This document shows, one piece after another, positions 1-8,297 of a stretch of DNA of 64,000 bases (the stretch's first letter is position 1; each line of letters begins with the position of its first letter). The DNA lies in contig NZ_UAVD01000026.1 in assembly GCF_900460065.1 (NCBI RefSeq), positions 248,001 through 312,000 on the forward strand, given 5' to 3'. The notes under the pieces are model-generated. The model was given only the letters and a program-made list of their open reading frames with translations, was not told the DNA's origin and searched no databases. Source of the DNA: Streptomyces griseus. Its GTDB lineage: Bacteria > Actinomycetota > Actinomycetes > Streptomycetales > Streptomycetaceae. Position numbers and translations under genes: made by a program.

Positions 1-444
1 GGGTTCGAGTTCTGGGTTCCGGACGCGGAGAACGCCACGCCGGAGGTGTCCGCCTCGCTGGAGCGCGCGAACGCCGCCGCGATCCCGACGACGCTGCTGT
101 CCGGCGTCGACGCCGCGTACTGGTGCGAGACCCCGGAGAAGAACCACCTGCGCTGGGTCATGCCGCACCCCGAGGAGAAGCTCCTCGACGCGCTCGCCCG
201 GCTGCACGCCGCGGGCACCTCCTCGCTCGGCGACGACACCCGGCTGGTCGGGTCGTTCCGGGCGCACGGTCTCGTGGTCCCCGTCTGGGACCTGCCCGGC
301 TCGATGGGGGCCGAGGCGTGCGAGAAGCCCGCCGTCGAGTTCGCCGAGCGACTGGCCGCGGCGCTCGCGTCCGACGCCCCGCTCACCGCCGAGGAACGCC
401 GCGCCCGGGGCGGTCTCACCAACCGCCAGGTGACCCTCAGCTGA
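1..444 (+). CDS. DUF5926 family protein, C-terminal part (5' end outside window)
   Basis: Only the last 147 residues are present. The frame is open from base 1 and ends at TGA 442-444. The acidic, alanine-rich stretch, ending LTNRQVTLS, resembles from memory the C-terminus of the actinobacterial DUF5926 family of cytoplasmic proteins of unknown function. No catalytic motif or membrane segment is visible in this piece. The gene is followed by an AT-richer stretch and a strong hairpin at 569-608. The family call is from memory and could not be tested by search; that it is a real coding frame is clear from strong third-position GC. Confidence 0.75.
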   Translation, partial: GFEFWVPDAENATPEVSASLERANAAAIPTTLLSGVDAAYWCETPEKNHLRWVMPHPEEKLLDALARLHAAGTSSLGDDTRLVGSFRAHGLVVPVWDLPGSMGAEACEKPAVEFAERLAAALASDAPLTAEERRARGGLTNRQVTLS

Positions 445-533
445 AAGTGACGCCAGGACGCCCCTGACGGTGACCCGCGTCACAACTCGCCGTACTCGTA
501 AGTAAATCGCCGTCTTTAAAGGCGAGATCGAAT

Positions 534-561
534 TTGCGAACGGCAGATCTCTTGTTACGGT
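534..561 (+). promoter_or_regulatory. Candidate promoter in front of the 569-608 hairpin
   Basis: A TTGCGA box at 534-539 and a TACGGT box at 556-561 are separated by 16 bases inside a locally AT-rich stretch (about 480-565). No protein gene starts downstream on this strand, so the promoter would drive only the hairpin RNA. Box quality is moderate and this is inference. Confidence 0.35.
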
Positions 562-614
562 TCTAGAAGCCCGGTCGCTGGTGCATCCCCCGTCGCCAGC
601 GATCGGGCGTCTTC
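562..614 (+). ncRNA. Putative small RNA or strong terminator hairpin with C-rich loop
   Basis: Bases 569-581 pair with 596-608 as a 13-bp stem with one G-T wobble, and the flanking GAAG and CTTC at 566-569 and 611-614 could extend it. The 14-base loop contains CCCCC at 587-591, which is complementary to the purine-rich core of Shine-Dalgarno sequences. A promoter-like pair lies immediately upstream, so a transcript would be little more than this hairpin. It could equally be a bidirectional terminator between the DUF5926 gene and the secreted-protein gene on the other strand. I do not recognise it as a named RNA family. Confidence 0.35.
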
Positions 615-744
615 GTGTTCGGCCGCGGAGCGCCTGTGACACCCCCGGGCGCGGAGGGCGAACCTCCGAGAGACCCGGCCGTCCGCCGCGTCGCGCCCTC
701 GTGCCGGAGTCCGTCGGGAGAGTGCTCAGCCGCAGGCGGTGCGG

Positions 745-797
745 CCCCGGTCCGCACGCCCCCGGTCCGTACGCCCCCGATCCGTACGCCCCCGCCG
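745..797. repeat. 15-bp tandem repeat, three and a half units
   Basis: Units 745-759, 760-774 and 775-789 are near-identical 15-mers of the form CCCCGGTCCGYACGC, followed by a partial unit. They lie just downstream of the stop of the secreted-protein gene (809-1540, minus strand). Confidence 0.7.
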
Positions 798-808
798 GAC
801 CGCGCCGG

Positions 809-1540
809 TCAGCCCGCGGCGGGCGACGGCCGTTCGGATCCGGCGCGGAGCAGCAGCGGCGCCTCGTCCACCGGCCCGGCCCCCACGAACTCCGCCACCG
901 CCGTCGCGGACCGGGGCGCACCCGAGGACGGCACGCGCGGCGTCTCGCAGATCCCCGGTTCGTCGTGGGTGGCCGGCTCGCAGCGCAGCTCCACGGTCCG
1001 CCCGCCCGGCCCCATCAGCGTGAGCACCGAGCGGAGTTCCTCCCCGGTCGTGTTCCGGTAGTAGAGGCGGGCCCAGGTCTCGCCGCCCCGGGCCAGGACG
1101 CAGGTCTGCGCCTCCACGCCCTCCGGTGCGACCAGTTCGGGACCGCACCGGATCACGGCGTCCGGGCGTCGCACCCCGTCCCTGCCGTCGATGGCGGGCG
1201 TGCCGCCCCTGCCGTACCCGTGATCGTGGCCGCGCCGGTGATCGTGGCCGTCAGAAGCGGGGGGAAGATAGAACGCGGGCGGGAAGGCCGTCTCCGCGCT
1301 CATGCCCGACGGCGATTTCAGCGACGTCGGAGAGAAGGCGGACGGCTCTTTTCCGGACAGGCCATCAGGCACGCCGATCCGCGCGTTTCCTGGCGAATCG
1401 CCAGGTGATTGCGCATCGGATGATGATGCCGGTTCGCCCGATACGGCGTCCGGGACAAGGGCGGGGTCCGCGGAAGCGACCAGCGGAGCCAGCCAGGCGA
1501 GAACAGCGGCGCCCGCGAGACCGATCATGCGGAGATTCAT
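809..1540 (-). CDS. Secreted protein of unknown function
   Basis: The 243-residue product starts with a Sec-type signal peptide: MNLRM, a hydrophobic stretch of about 17 residues, and a plausible cut after VASA near residue 24. The mature part has a low-complexity Ser/Pro-rich segment, then a His/Asp/Gly-rich patch (DGHDHRRGHDHGYG) that could bind metal, then a compact C-terminal half with paired cysteines (IRCGPELV, AQTCVLA, LRCEPA, GICETP) suggesting disulphides. The frame extends further upstream, but ATG 1540 was chosen because AGGTGGGG precedes it and the signal peptide begins there. No family recognised. The gene stands alone. Confidence 0.7.
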   Translation of the reverse strand: MNLRMIGLAGAAVLAWLAPLVASADPALVPDAVSGEPASSSDAQSPGDSPGNARIGVPDGLSGKEPSAFSPTSLKSPSGMSAETAFPPAFYLPPASDGHDHRRGHDHGYGRGGTPAIDGRDGVRRPDAVIRCGPELVAPEGVEAQTCVLARGGETWARLYYRNTTGEELRSVLTLMGPGGRTVELRCEPATHDEPGICETPRVPSSGAPRSATAVAEFVGAGPVDEAPLLLRAGSERPSPAAG

Positions 1541-1804
1541 GGTGGCCCCACCTGGCGACTGCGCGGAATTCCTGACGACGGGCGACGATATCGGCGCGAG
1601 GCGCACCGCCGCGTCGCCCGCCACCCGTTCACCGGTGATCCGGCCCGGCTCACACCCGTTCGAGTGAGCCCGGGCCCCGACTGTCGTGCGCCCGGGCACC
1701 GGGTGCCGTGAGCCCCGCGCCCGACGTCGGACGCCACGAGCCCTCCGCCAGGAAACCGGGCGCGCCGGGCATCTCCCGGCCGGGCGGTCGACCGCCCGGC
1801 CGGG

Positions 1805-2548
1805 TCAGTGCGCGAGCCGGCTGCCGCCGCCCGGGGCGCCGGTGCTCGCCTCGACCAGGGCGTCCAGGACCGCTTCCACATCCGGGAGCCACGGCGCCGC
1901 GGCCGCGGGAGCCCCGCCCTTGGCCCGCCGGTACGACACCGGGGCCGCGCCGGAGGTCTTCACCGGTGCGGGGGGTCGCTCCCAGCGGACCTGCCCCGCC
2001 CCGGTCCGGGACGACGGCAGGACGAGATAGCCGCCCTCTCCGTGGAACCGGAGCGAACTCGGCACCCAGTCCTTCGCGTACAGCAGTTCGCCGAGCCGTT
2101 CCAGGCCGTACGGGGCGACCAGCAGCGACCACCGGGTGGGCGTCGCCACGACGGGGCCGAGCCGCATGCCGAGGACGTCCAGGGCGCTGAGTGCTCTGGC
2201 GCCGGCCACGGCGGGCAGGCTCACCGCGCAGGGCGCACGGCCGCCGGTCGCCAGCATCACGGGGGCGGTGGGTCGGTGGGTCCACCACCAGCGCACCATG
2301 CGCTCGTCCGTGGTGGCCGCCAGCAGACCGGGATCGAGGGGGTGTGCGCCCGGTACGGCGCAGTCGGGTTCGGGGCAGGCGCAGCCGAGGCCGCCGCTCT
2401 CACCGTGCGGGCCGGCCTGTGCCGTCCCCACCCCGGGGAGCACGGGCCACTGCCATACGGTGGCGCAGGTCAGGGCCGCGTCGAGCCGGGCGGCCCCCTC
2501 CTTGCGCCGGAGCCGGAGCCTGCGTCGCCTTCCGAGGATCTCGCGCAT
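1805..2548 (-). CDS. Bifunctional primase/polymerase N-terminal-domain-like protein
   Basis: The 247-residue protein has the look of the Prim-Pol domain found in actinobacterial and plasmid replication proteins: an N-terminal stretch, a Cys pair in GCACPEPDCAVPGAHP, then WWWTHRPTAPVMLATGG, as seen in family members where the domain contacts nucleotides. There is no helicase domain, so it is a free-standing domain. Many Streptomyces carry such stand-alone copies of unproven activity. ATG 2548 was preferred over the longer frame starting at 2593 because AAAGGAACG precedes it. A degenerate pentanucleotide repeat lies about 130 bases upstream. Whether the catalytic acidic residues are intact cannot be settled by eye. 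Confidence 0.6.
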   Translation of the reverse strand: MREILGRRRRLRLRRKEGAARLDAALTCATVWQWPVLPGVGTAQAGPHGESGGLGCACPEPDCAVPGAHPLDPGLLAATTDERMVRWWWTHRPTAPVMLATGGRAPCAVSLPAVAGARALSALDVLGMRLGPVVATPTRWSLLVAPYGLERLGELLYAKDWVPSSLRFHGEGGYLVLPSSRTGAGQVRWERPPAPVKTSGAAPVSYRRAKGGAPAAAAPWLPDVEAVLDALVEASTGAPGGGSRLAH

Positions 2549-3301
2549 GAGCGCTCGTTCCTTTCCGTTGAACGCCGAGTCCACATGACACACGCGTGGG
2601 TGGCACCACGTGCGTGTCTCTTCGCTGTGCGTACGTGCTCATCAGTTCCGCGGTGCGGGCGTGCCGCCGGCACCGTGCGTGAGCCGAGCCGAGCCGAGTG
2701 GAACCGATCCGAATAGAACCGATCTGGGGTGGAGCCGAACCGAGCAGAGTCGAGCGGAGTCGAACCGAACGGGGCCGAACCGACCGAACGAGTCGAACTG
2801 ACCGAGAGGAATCGTGCTGCCCTGGCAGAGTCGTGCGGGTCGAACCGAGCGGGTCGAGCCGGACCGGCAATCGCTGGATGAGGGCGGCCTGCGCCTCGCC
2901 TGCCGTCCCTGGTGCGAACACCGCCGTCCGGGGCGGGTGCGTCACCTCTTCACGGGTAAGGACGCCGGAACCCGCTGCCGGGTTCCTTGGCGATCACAAC
3001 CGCACCCGCGCATCACCGTTTACGTACCCAGCATGCCCGGAATGACGCTCCTCCGGCGACTTGGCCCCGGAGGTACCCCTGTTGAGCAGCCCCAGTCGAT
3101 CGTAAATAGCGTCCATAGGGTGCAATTTTCGGCCAAGTTAGCCGACACTGGGAGGGCACGAATCGCCCGGACCCAGAAGGGGCAATGCTGGACATCGGGT
3201 TACTTGTGCGTGTACATGTGGATGCATTGATAGTGGCGCAGAATCACATGGGGGTTTGCGGTGCTATTCGACGAATCACACCGGTCGGAGAGCTGGCTGC
3301 C
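2549..3301. other. 753-base intergenic region without a gene
   Basis: The left part holds the 5' flank of the Prim-Pol-like gene and the pentanucleotide repeat tract (2681-2867). The right part (about 3080-3300) is AT-richer, with non-coding-like third positions, and probably holds the promoter of the PP2C gene. I see no RNA gene or clear terminator. Confidence 0.6.
2681..2867. repeat. Degenerate pentanucleotide repeat tract (GARCC/GARTC type)
   Basis: For about 185 bases the + strand reads as imperfect five-base units such as GAGCC, GAACC, GATCC, GAGTC and GAACG, with a few slips and one interruption near 2735. It is neither perfect microsatellite nor coding-like: all three + frames give low-complexity peptides. 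It lies between the Prim-Pol-like gene (minus) and the PP2C gene (plus). Confidence 0.75.
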
Positions 3302-4672
3302 ATGAGCGCCCCACACCTGCCGAAAGTGGCTGGAATCGATCCAGAGGTTACGGTTTCAACACAGACTCGCGCTCCTTTGACGGAGGTCCCGGGACCTCCC
3401 GGGCCCTTCCTCCAGGACCGGCTCGCGGGCTGGGTCTCGGACCTCACCACCCTGCACGAACTCACCGAGCGGCTGGCCGGGACGAACACCCTCGACGACG
3501 CCCTGAACGAACTGCTGCACGCCGGAGCCGCCCTCGTCGGCGCCCGCCGCGGACTTCTCGTTCTGGAACCCGCGAACGGTGAGGGCCCCTCCGCCACGGT
3601 CGGCCTCGGGCTCAGCCGCGCCGACCTCGGCCACCTGGAGACCGTGCCGCGCGCGGCCACCGCACTCGGCCGGGCCCTCGACGGGCCGCCGGACACCGCG
3701 GACGGGATCGCCAGCCCCGACCTGCTCGGCGAGAAGGACCTCGACCCCCGGCACCGCGAGGTCGCCATCCGGCTCGGCTACGCCGCCAGTTACGCCCTGC
3801 CGCTCGCCTCCGGGCCGGCCGGCCGCCTCGGCGCTGCCGTCTGGCTCTACGACGAACCGGCCGAGCCCGCACAGAAGCAGCGCCACCTCGCCGGCCTCTA
3901 CGCGCGCTACGCCACCGAACACCTGGCCCGCCTGATCGAGCTGGAGCACGCCCGCGCGTCCGTCGCCGCCGTCGCCGAGGAACTGCTCCCCAGCCGACTG
4001 CCCCGGATCCCCGGCGTCCGGCTCGCCGCCCGGCACCGCACCGGCCCCCGGGGCGGCGGCGACTGGTACGACGCGCTGCCGCTGCCCGACCGCGCGCTCG
4101 GCCTCGCCGTGGGCTCCGTCGGCGGGTCCGGACCGAGCGCCATGGCCGCCATGGGCCGGCTGCGCGCCAGCCTGCGGGCGTACGCCGTGATGGAGGGGGA
4201 GGACCCCGTCGCCGTCCTCTCCGACCTGGAACTGCTGCTCCGGCTGACCGAACCCGCGCGGACCGCGACCGCCCTCTTCGCCTACTGCGAGCCGGCCGCC
4301 CGCAAGGTCGTGCTGGCCGGGGCCGGGCACACCCCGCCCCTGGTGCTCGGCGAGCGGCGCTGCGCGTTCGTCGAGACCACGCTCTCCGCCCCGCTGGGCA
4401 TGCTCGCCTGCTGGGAGGCGCCGAGCGTGGAGTTCAGCCCGGCACCAGGCGAAACGGTGCTGCTCTACACGGACGGGCTGCTGCGCCGCACCGGGGACGC
4501 CATGGACCGGGCCTTCACCCGGCTGCACTCCGCCGCCGCCTCCGTACCGAAAGCGGAACGGAACGATCCGGCGGCCGTCGCGGACCACGTCCTGCGCACG
4601 ATGCTTCCCGACGGCCTCGACCGGAACGACTCCGCCGAGGACGTCGTGATCCTCGCCGCCCACTTCGACTGA
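3302..4672 (+). CDS. GAF domain-containing PP2C/SpoIIE-type serine/threonine phosphatase
   Basis: A 456-residue cytoplasmic protein. Residues about 45-190 form a GAF-like sensory domain (LTERLAGTNTLDDALNELL, GARRGLLVLEP). The C-terminal half is a SpoIIE/RsbU-type PP2C phosphatase, with the metal-site motif GGGDWYDALPL, then AGAGHTPPLVL, LLYTDGLLRR and EDVVILAAHF. Such proteins dephosphorylate anti-anti-sigma factors. An RsbW-like kinase lies 1.8 kb away at 6459. The frame is open back to 3185, but that extension has AT-rich third positions and a rare TTA codon; ATG 3302 has GGAGAG upstream and good codon bias follows soon after. The start is moderately certain, the function well supported. 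Confidence 0.85.
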   Translation: MSAPHLPKVAGIDPEVTVSTQTRAPLTEVPGPPGPFLQDRLAGWVSDLTTLHELTERLAGTNTLDDALNELLHAGAALVGARRGLLVLEPANGEGPSATVGLGLSRADLGHLETVPRAATALGRALDGPPDTADGIASPDLLGEKDLDPRHREVAIRLGYAASYALPLASGPAGRLGAAVWLYDEPAEPAQKQRHLAGLYARYATEHLARLIELEHARASVAAVAEELLPSRLPRIPGVRLAARHRTGPRGGGDWYDALPLPDRALGLAVGSVGGSGPSAMAAMGRLRASLRAYAVMEGEDPVAVLSDLELLLRLTEPARTATALFAYCEPAARKVVLAGAGHTPPLVLGERRCAFVETTLSAPLGMLACWEAPSVEFSPAPGETVLLYTDGLLRRTGDAMDRAFTRLHSAAASVPKAERNDPAAVADHVLRTMLPDGLDRNDSAEDVVILAAHFD

Positions 4673-4946
4673 CCGCGCACCGCGGCGGGCCGCCGCTGCG
4701 ACCGCCCCCTCACCCCCGCCCCGCCCCTCACCCCATCGCCCGTCACACCGACCGACCGGCGTTCCCGACCGACCGCCGCTTCGGCTCGCCGCCCCCGTCC
4801 GCCCGGCCGACCGCGCCGGCCCGTCGACCGGCACTCCGGCCGATCCGGCGGCAGTCTCCGGTAACAGGTCCTTCGGCCCTGGGCCCCCTTCCGTACGCCC
4901 GTACGATGGTGATGGTCCAGTGTCGTACCCCAAGGAGAAAAACATC

Positions 4947-6422
4947 GTGTCTGAGGAGCTCGTCCCGGAGAACCCGGAGCAGGAGACCGAGGAGAACGAA
5001 GCAGAAGCGGTCAAGCAGCGGAAGAACGGCCTGTACCCGGGCATCTCCGACGAGCTCGCCGACAACATGAAGTCGGGCTGGGCCGACACCGAGCAGCACG
5101 GCCTCCAGCCGATCGCCCAGGCCGAGCACACCGCCGCCCGGCGCGCCGCGCTCTCCGCCCGCTTCCCCGGCGAGCGCCTGGTCATCCCCGCGGGCAACCT
5201 GAAGACCCGCTCCAACGACACCGAGTACGCCTTCCGGGCCTCCACCGAGTACGCGTACCTCACCGGTGACCAGACCCAGGACGGCGTGCTCGTCCTGGAG
5301 CCGAAGGACGGCGGCCACGAGGCGACCCTCTACCTGCTGCCCCGCTCCAACCGGGAGAACGGCGAGTTCTGGCTCGACGGCCAGGGCGAGCTGTGGGTCG
5401 GCCGGCGGAACTCCCTCTCCGAGGCCGAGCAGCTGCTCAGCATCCCCACGAAGGACGTCCGTGAGCTGACCGCCGCACTGACCGAGGCCACCGGCCCGGT
5501 CCGCAACGTGCGCGGGCACGACCCGTCCGTCGAGGCCGCCCTCACCGACAAGGTCACCGCGGAGCGCGACGAGGAGCTGCGCGTCTACCTCTCCGAGGCA
5601 CGCCTGGTGAAGGACGCCTTCGAGATCGCCGAGCTGCAGAAGGCGTGCGACGCCACCGCGCGCGGCTTCGAGGACGTCGTGCGGAGCCTGGACAAGGCCG
5701 AGGCGACCAGCGAGCGCTTCATCGAGGGCACGTTCTTCCTGCGCGCCCGCATCGAGGGCAACGACATCGGCTACGCCTCGATCTGCGCCGCCGGCCCGCA
5801 CGCCACCACCCTGCACTGGGTCCGCAACGACGGCGACGTCCGCTCCGGGGAGCTGCTGCTCCTGGACGCCGGCGTGGAGACCAACGACCTCTACACCGCC
5901 GACGTGACGCGCACCCTGCCGATCAACGGCACGTTCTCGCCGCTCCAGCGCAAGATCTACGACGCGGTGTACGAGGCCCAGGAAGCGGGCATCGCCGCCG
6001 TGCGGCCCGGCGCCACCTTCCGCGACTTCCACGAGGCCTCGCAGCGCGTCCTCGCCGAGAAGCTCGTCGCCTGGGGCCTGCTCGGCGACCTGGACGTGGA
6101 GAAGGTCCTGGAGCTCGGCCTCCAGCGCCGCTGGACCCTGCACGGCACGGGCCACATGCTCGGCATGGACGTCCACGACTGCGCCGTCGCGCGCACCGAG
6201 GCGTACGTGGACGGCGTCCTGGAGCCGGGTGTCTGCCTGACCGTGGAGCCGGGTCTGTACTTCCAGGCCGACGACCTGACCGTGCCCGAGGAGTACCGGG
6301 GCATCGGCGTCCGGATCGAGGACGACATCCTCGTCACCGAGGACGGCAACCGGAACCTCTCCGACACGCTGCCCCGGCAGGCGGACGAGGTCGAGGCCTG
6401 GATGGCGCGGCTGAAGGGCTGA
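4947..6422 (+). CDS. pepP: Xaa-Pro aminopeptidase (aminopeptidase P, M24B)
   Basis: The 491-residue enzyme removes N-terminal residues preceding proline. The N-terminal creatinase-type domain includes TEYAYLTGDQTQDGVLVLEP. The C-terminal pita-bread domain shows the five dimetal ligands: LLLDAG (Asp), YTADVTRT (Asp), HGTGHMLG (His), VEPGLY (Glu) and IRIED-type (Glu, here VRIEDD). Length fits the family. GTG 4947 was chosen because AAGGAGAAAAACATC sits directly before it; the ATG at 4920 would put that site inside the gene. A charged N-terminal extension (residues 1-30) precedes the domain. Convergent with the ATPase gene, 36 bases away. Confidence 0.93.
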   Translation: MSEELVPENPEQETEENEAEAVKQRKNGLYPGISDELADNMKSGWADTEQHGLQPIAQAEHTAARRAALSARFPGERLVIPAGNLKTRSNDTEYAFRASTEYAYLTGDQTQDGVLVLEPKDGGHEATLYLLPRSNRENGEFWLDGQGELWVGRRNSLSEAEQLLSIPTKDVRELTAALTEATGPVRNVRGHDPSVEAALTDKVTAERDEELRVYLSEARLVKDAFEIAELQKACDATARGFEDVVRSLDKAEATSERFIEGTFFLRARIEGNDIGYASICAAGPHATTLHWVRNDGDVRSGELLLLDAGVETNDLYTADVTRTLPINGTFSPLQRKIYDAVYEAQEAGIAAVRPGATFRDFHEASQRVLAEKLVAWGLLGDLDVEKVLELGLQRRWTLHGTGHMLGMDVHDCAVARTEAYVDGVLEPGVCLTVEPGLYFQADDLTVPEEYRGIGVRIEDDILVTEDGNRNLSDTLPRQADEVEAWMARLKG

Positions 6423-6458
6423 CCCACCGCCGTACCTCCCGTGGGGGCGCGCCGTTCA

Positions 6459-6986
6459 CTACACCGTGAGCAGCGCGCCCTCGCGCCATTTCAGGACCTT
6501 GTCGAAGCGCACCACCGCGCCGTGGCCCGGCCGGTTGCCGAACTGGACGTGGTCGGAGAGCTGCTGGATGAGGTCGAGACCCCGGCCGCTCTCGGCTTCG
6601 TCGTCCCGCGCCGGGAGCGGGGACGGCAGGTGCTGCGGGTGCTGTTCGGTGGGCGCGGCTGGGCGAAGCGCGCGGCGGGCGGGAAAGCCCGGCCCCGAGT
6701 CGCTGACCTCGATACGGCATTTCTCGCCGTCCAGATAGGCCGTGACCCGGTACTGCCCGGAGTCCGCGGCGGGGCGTCCGCAACCGGAATCCCCCGGCTC
6801 CCCGAGAACCATCCGGTCGCCGCCGTGTTCGACGGCGTTCGCACAGGCCTCGCTGAGCGCGACCGACAGGTCGAAGGAGATGTCCGGATCCACCCCTGCG
6901 GTTTCCATGGTGCCGAGCAGAAAACGACGGGCGAGCGGGACGCTCGCAGCTTCGCGCCGCAAATGGAGAGACCACCAGATGCTCAT
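6459..6986 (-). CDS. RsbW-like ATP-binding protein (anti-sigma factor/HATPase family)
   Basis: The 175-residue protein is a single GHKL ATPase domain. The N box is EACANAVEHG with E46 and N50, the G1 box DSGPGF starts at D96, and the G2 box GRGLDLI lies near 134-140. There is no dimerisation-phosphoacceptor or sensor domain, so it is a stand-alone serine kinase/anti-sigma type, not a histidine kinase. Streptomyces encode dozens of these. The nearby PP2C phosphatase (3302-4672) is a natural counterpart, but the partner sigma or anti-anti-sigma factor is not in the window. AGGAGG at good spacing supports ATG 6986. A perfect 14-bp palindrome sits 26 bases upstream. Confidence 0.85.
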   Translation of the reverse strand: MSIWWSLHLRREAASVPLARRFLLGTMETAGVDPDISFDLSVALSEACANAVEHGGDRMVLGEPGDSGCGRPAADSGQYRVTAYLDGEKCRIEVSDSGPGFPARRALRPAAPTEQHPQHLPSPLPARDDEAESGRGLDLIQQLSDHVQFGNRPGHGAVVRFDKVLKWREGALLTV

Positions 6987-7011
6987 CTTTCAGCCTCCTG
7001 GCTGCGGCTCG

Positions 7012-7025
7012 ACGTATCGATACGT
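7012..7025. promoter_or_regulatory. Perfect 14-bp palindrome, candidate operator
   Basis: ACGTATCGATACGT is perfectly self-complementary and lies 26-39 bases upstream of the RsbW-like start at 6986. Its AT content is unusual for the neighbourhood. The bound factor is unknown. Confidence 0.4.
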
Positions 7026-7124
7026 ATTGCCGCCCTCGACACTTCGTAAGCACGGATCGGGTGGGAAAGCCCTCATACGGCGGATGTGGATATTCGGCCG
7101 CCCGGTGTATGGACCTGCCCGGCA

Positions 7125-7156
7125 CCAGGTCACCGGGGGTCCCTCCGGTGACCTGG
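7125..7156. terminator. Perfect 12-bp inverted repeat in divergent intergenic region
   Basis: CCAGGTCACCGG at 7125-7136 pairs exactly with 7145-7156 across an 8-base loop. It sits between two divergent genes, where a terminator is not obviously needed, so it may act in the leader of the + strand membrane protein gene or as a protein site. Confidence 0.45.
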
Positions 7157-7279
7157 GACGCGCTCCCCCGGTCCGTACATCCCCCGCGAACGGGCTCAAC
7201 AAGCACGGTTGGGGACGGAGCCTGATCTTCCGGACCTGCCGTACCGGACAGGGGGGTGCAGTGCGATGATGTTCCGGCC

Positions 7280-8149
7280 ATGTCCACGCCTCTCGCACAC
7301 GCAGGAGCCGGTCTGCGGCTCATGAGGGCCGCGGTGTTCACCGCGGTCTGCGTCGTGCTGTCCGCGGCCGGACACGCGCTCGCCGCCGGAGCGCCCGTCC
7401 CCGCGTGGACCCTGCTCGCCGGATTCCTCGGCGTCCTCGCCGTCGCCACGGCCCTCGCCGGACGGGAACGTTCCCTTCCGTCGATCGCGGGCGCGCTGGC
7501 CGGCGGGCAGATCCTCCTGCACGTGCTGTTCGCGTACGGCAGCCACGCCGGGGCCCCGGCCGCCGCGGCGCCCACGGGCGGCGACAACCCGGTCATCCGG
7601 TTCGCCGCCGGTCTCGTCTGCGGTGCCGGACCGGAGCAGCTGAGCGCGGCGGACGCCCACCGCATCGTCTCCTCCGCCGGCATCGACCCGTCGACGCTCG
7701 CGGCGGGGTCCCACGGCCACCTCGCGGACGGTGGTGTCGCCGGAGCGGTCGGGACCGCCGCGTCGGCGGCCCCGGACGGCGCCTGGGGAATCGCGCAGCT
7801 CTGCGCGACGGTCTCCGCGCTGCTGCCGAGCCTGTCGATGTTCCTGGCCCACGTCCTCGTCGCGCTCGCCACCGGGTGGCTGCTGCGGCGCGGCGAGATC
7901 GCCCTCTTCGGGCTGGCCCGGCTCTCCGCGCACAGCGCCCAGGCGCTGGCGGCCGGGGCCCGGCTGCGGTCCCTGCGGGCCGCGCTCGCCCTCGTCCGCG
8001 CGCTGCGGGCCGGGGAGCGCGAGCAGCTCATGGCCGGGCCGCGGGTTCCGCGCCCCTCCGACGACGTGCCGGTACCGGCCGCCGGGGATCCTCTGCAGCA
8101 CCTGGTGATCAGGCGCGGGCCTCCGGCCCCGTACGCCCTCGCAGCCTGA
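7280..8149 (+). CDS. Membrane protein of unknown function upstream of copper cluster
   Basis: About 289 residues with three to five hydrophobic segments (roughly 15-40, 45-65, 70-90 and 180-205), Ala/Gly/Pro-rich loops and a basic C-terminal tail. I recognise no domain; in related genomes it is simply a membrane protein. A GTG at 7256 is preceded by GGGGG and could be the true start; ATG 7280 lacks a visible ribosome site. It is 148 bases ahead of the YcnI gene and same-strand with the copper genes, so it may be co-transcribed, although a small hairpin at 8183-8202 lies between. Confidence 0.7.
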   Translation: MSTPLAHAGAGLRLMRAAVFTAVCVVLSAAGHALAAGAPVPAWTLLAGFLGVLAVATALAGRERSLPSIAGALAGGQILLHVLFAYGSHAGAPAAAAPTGGDNPVIRFAAGLVCGAGPEQLSAADAHRIVSSAGIDPSTLAAGSHGHLADGGVAGAVGTAASAAPDGAWGIAQLCATVSALLPSLSMFLAHVLVALATGWLLRRGEIALFGLARLSAHSAQALAAGARLRSLRAALALVRALRAGEREQLMAGPRVPRPSDDVPVPAAGDPLQHLVIRRGPPAPYALAA

Positions 8150-8182
8150 CGCGACGCCTCCACCGAACCGACGGGAACCGTC

Positions 8183-8202
8183 CGCGCACACCCCTGTGCG
8201 CG
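8183..8202 (+). terminator. Small hairpin between membrane protein and ycnI
   Basis: CGCGCACA at 8183-8190 pairs with TGTGCGCG at 8195-8202 over a CCCC loop. It may attenuate read-through from the membrane protein gene into the copper cluster. Confidence 0.35.
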
Positions 8203-8297
8203 CACGCCCGCGGAACCGGACCACGAGGCGTCGTGATGCCGCCGCGCACCCGCGCGCCGGACCACCGTGTTCCGTTTCCCCAGTGGAGATTCCTGCC

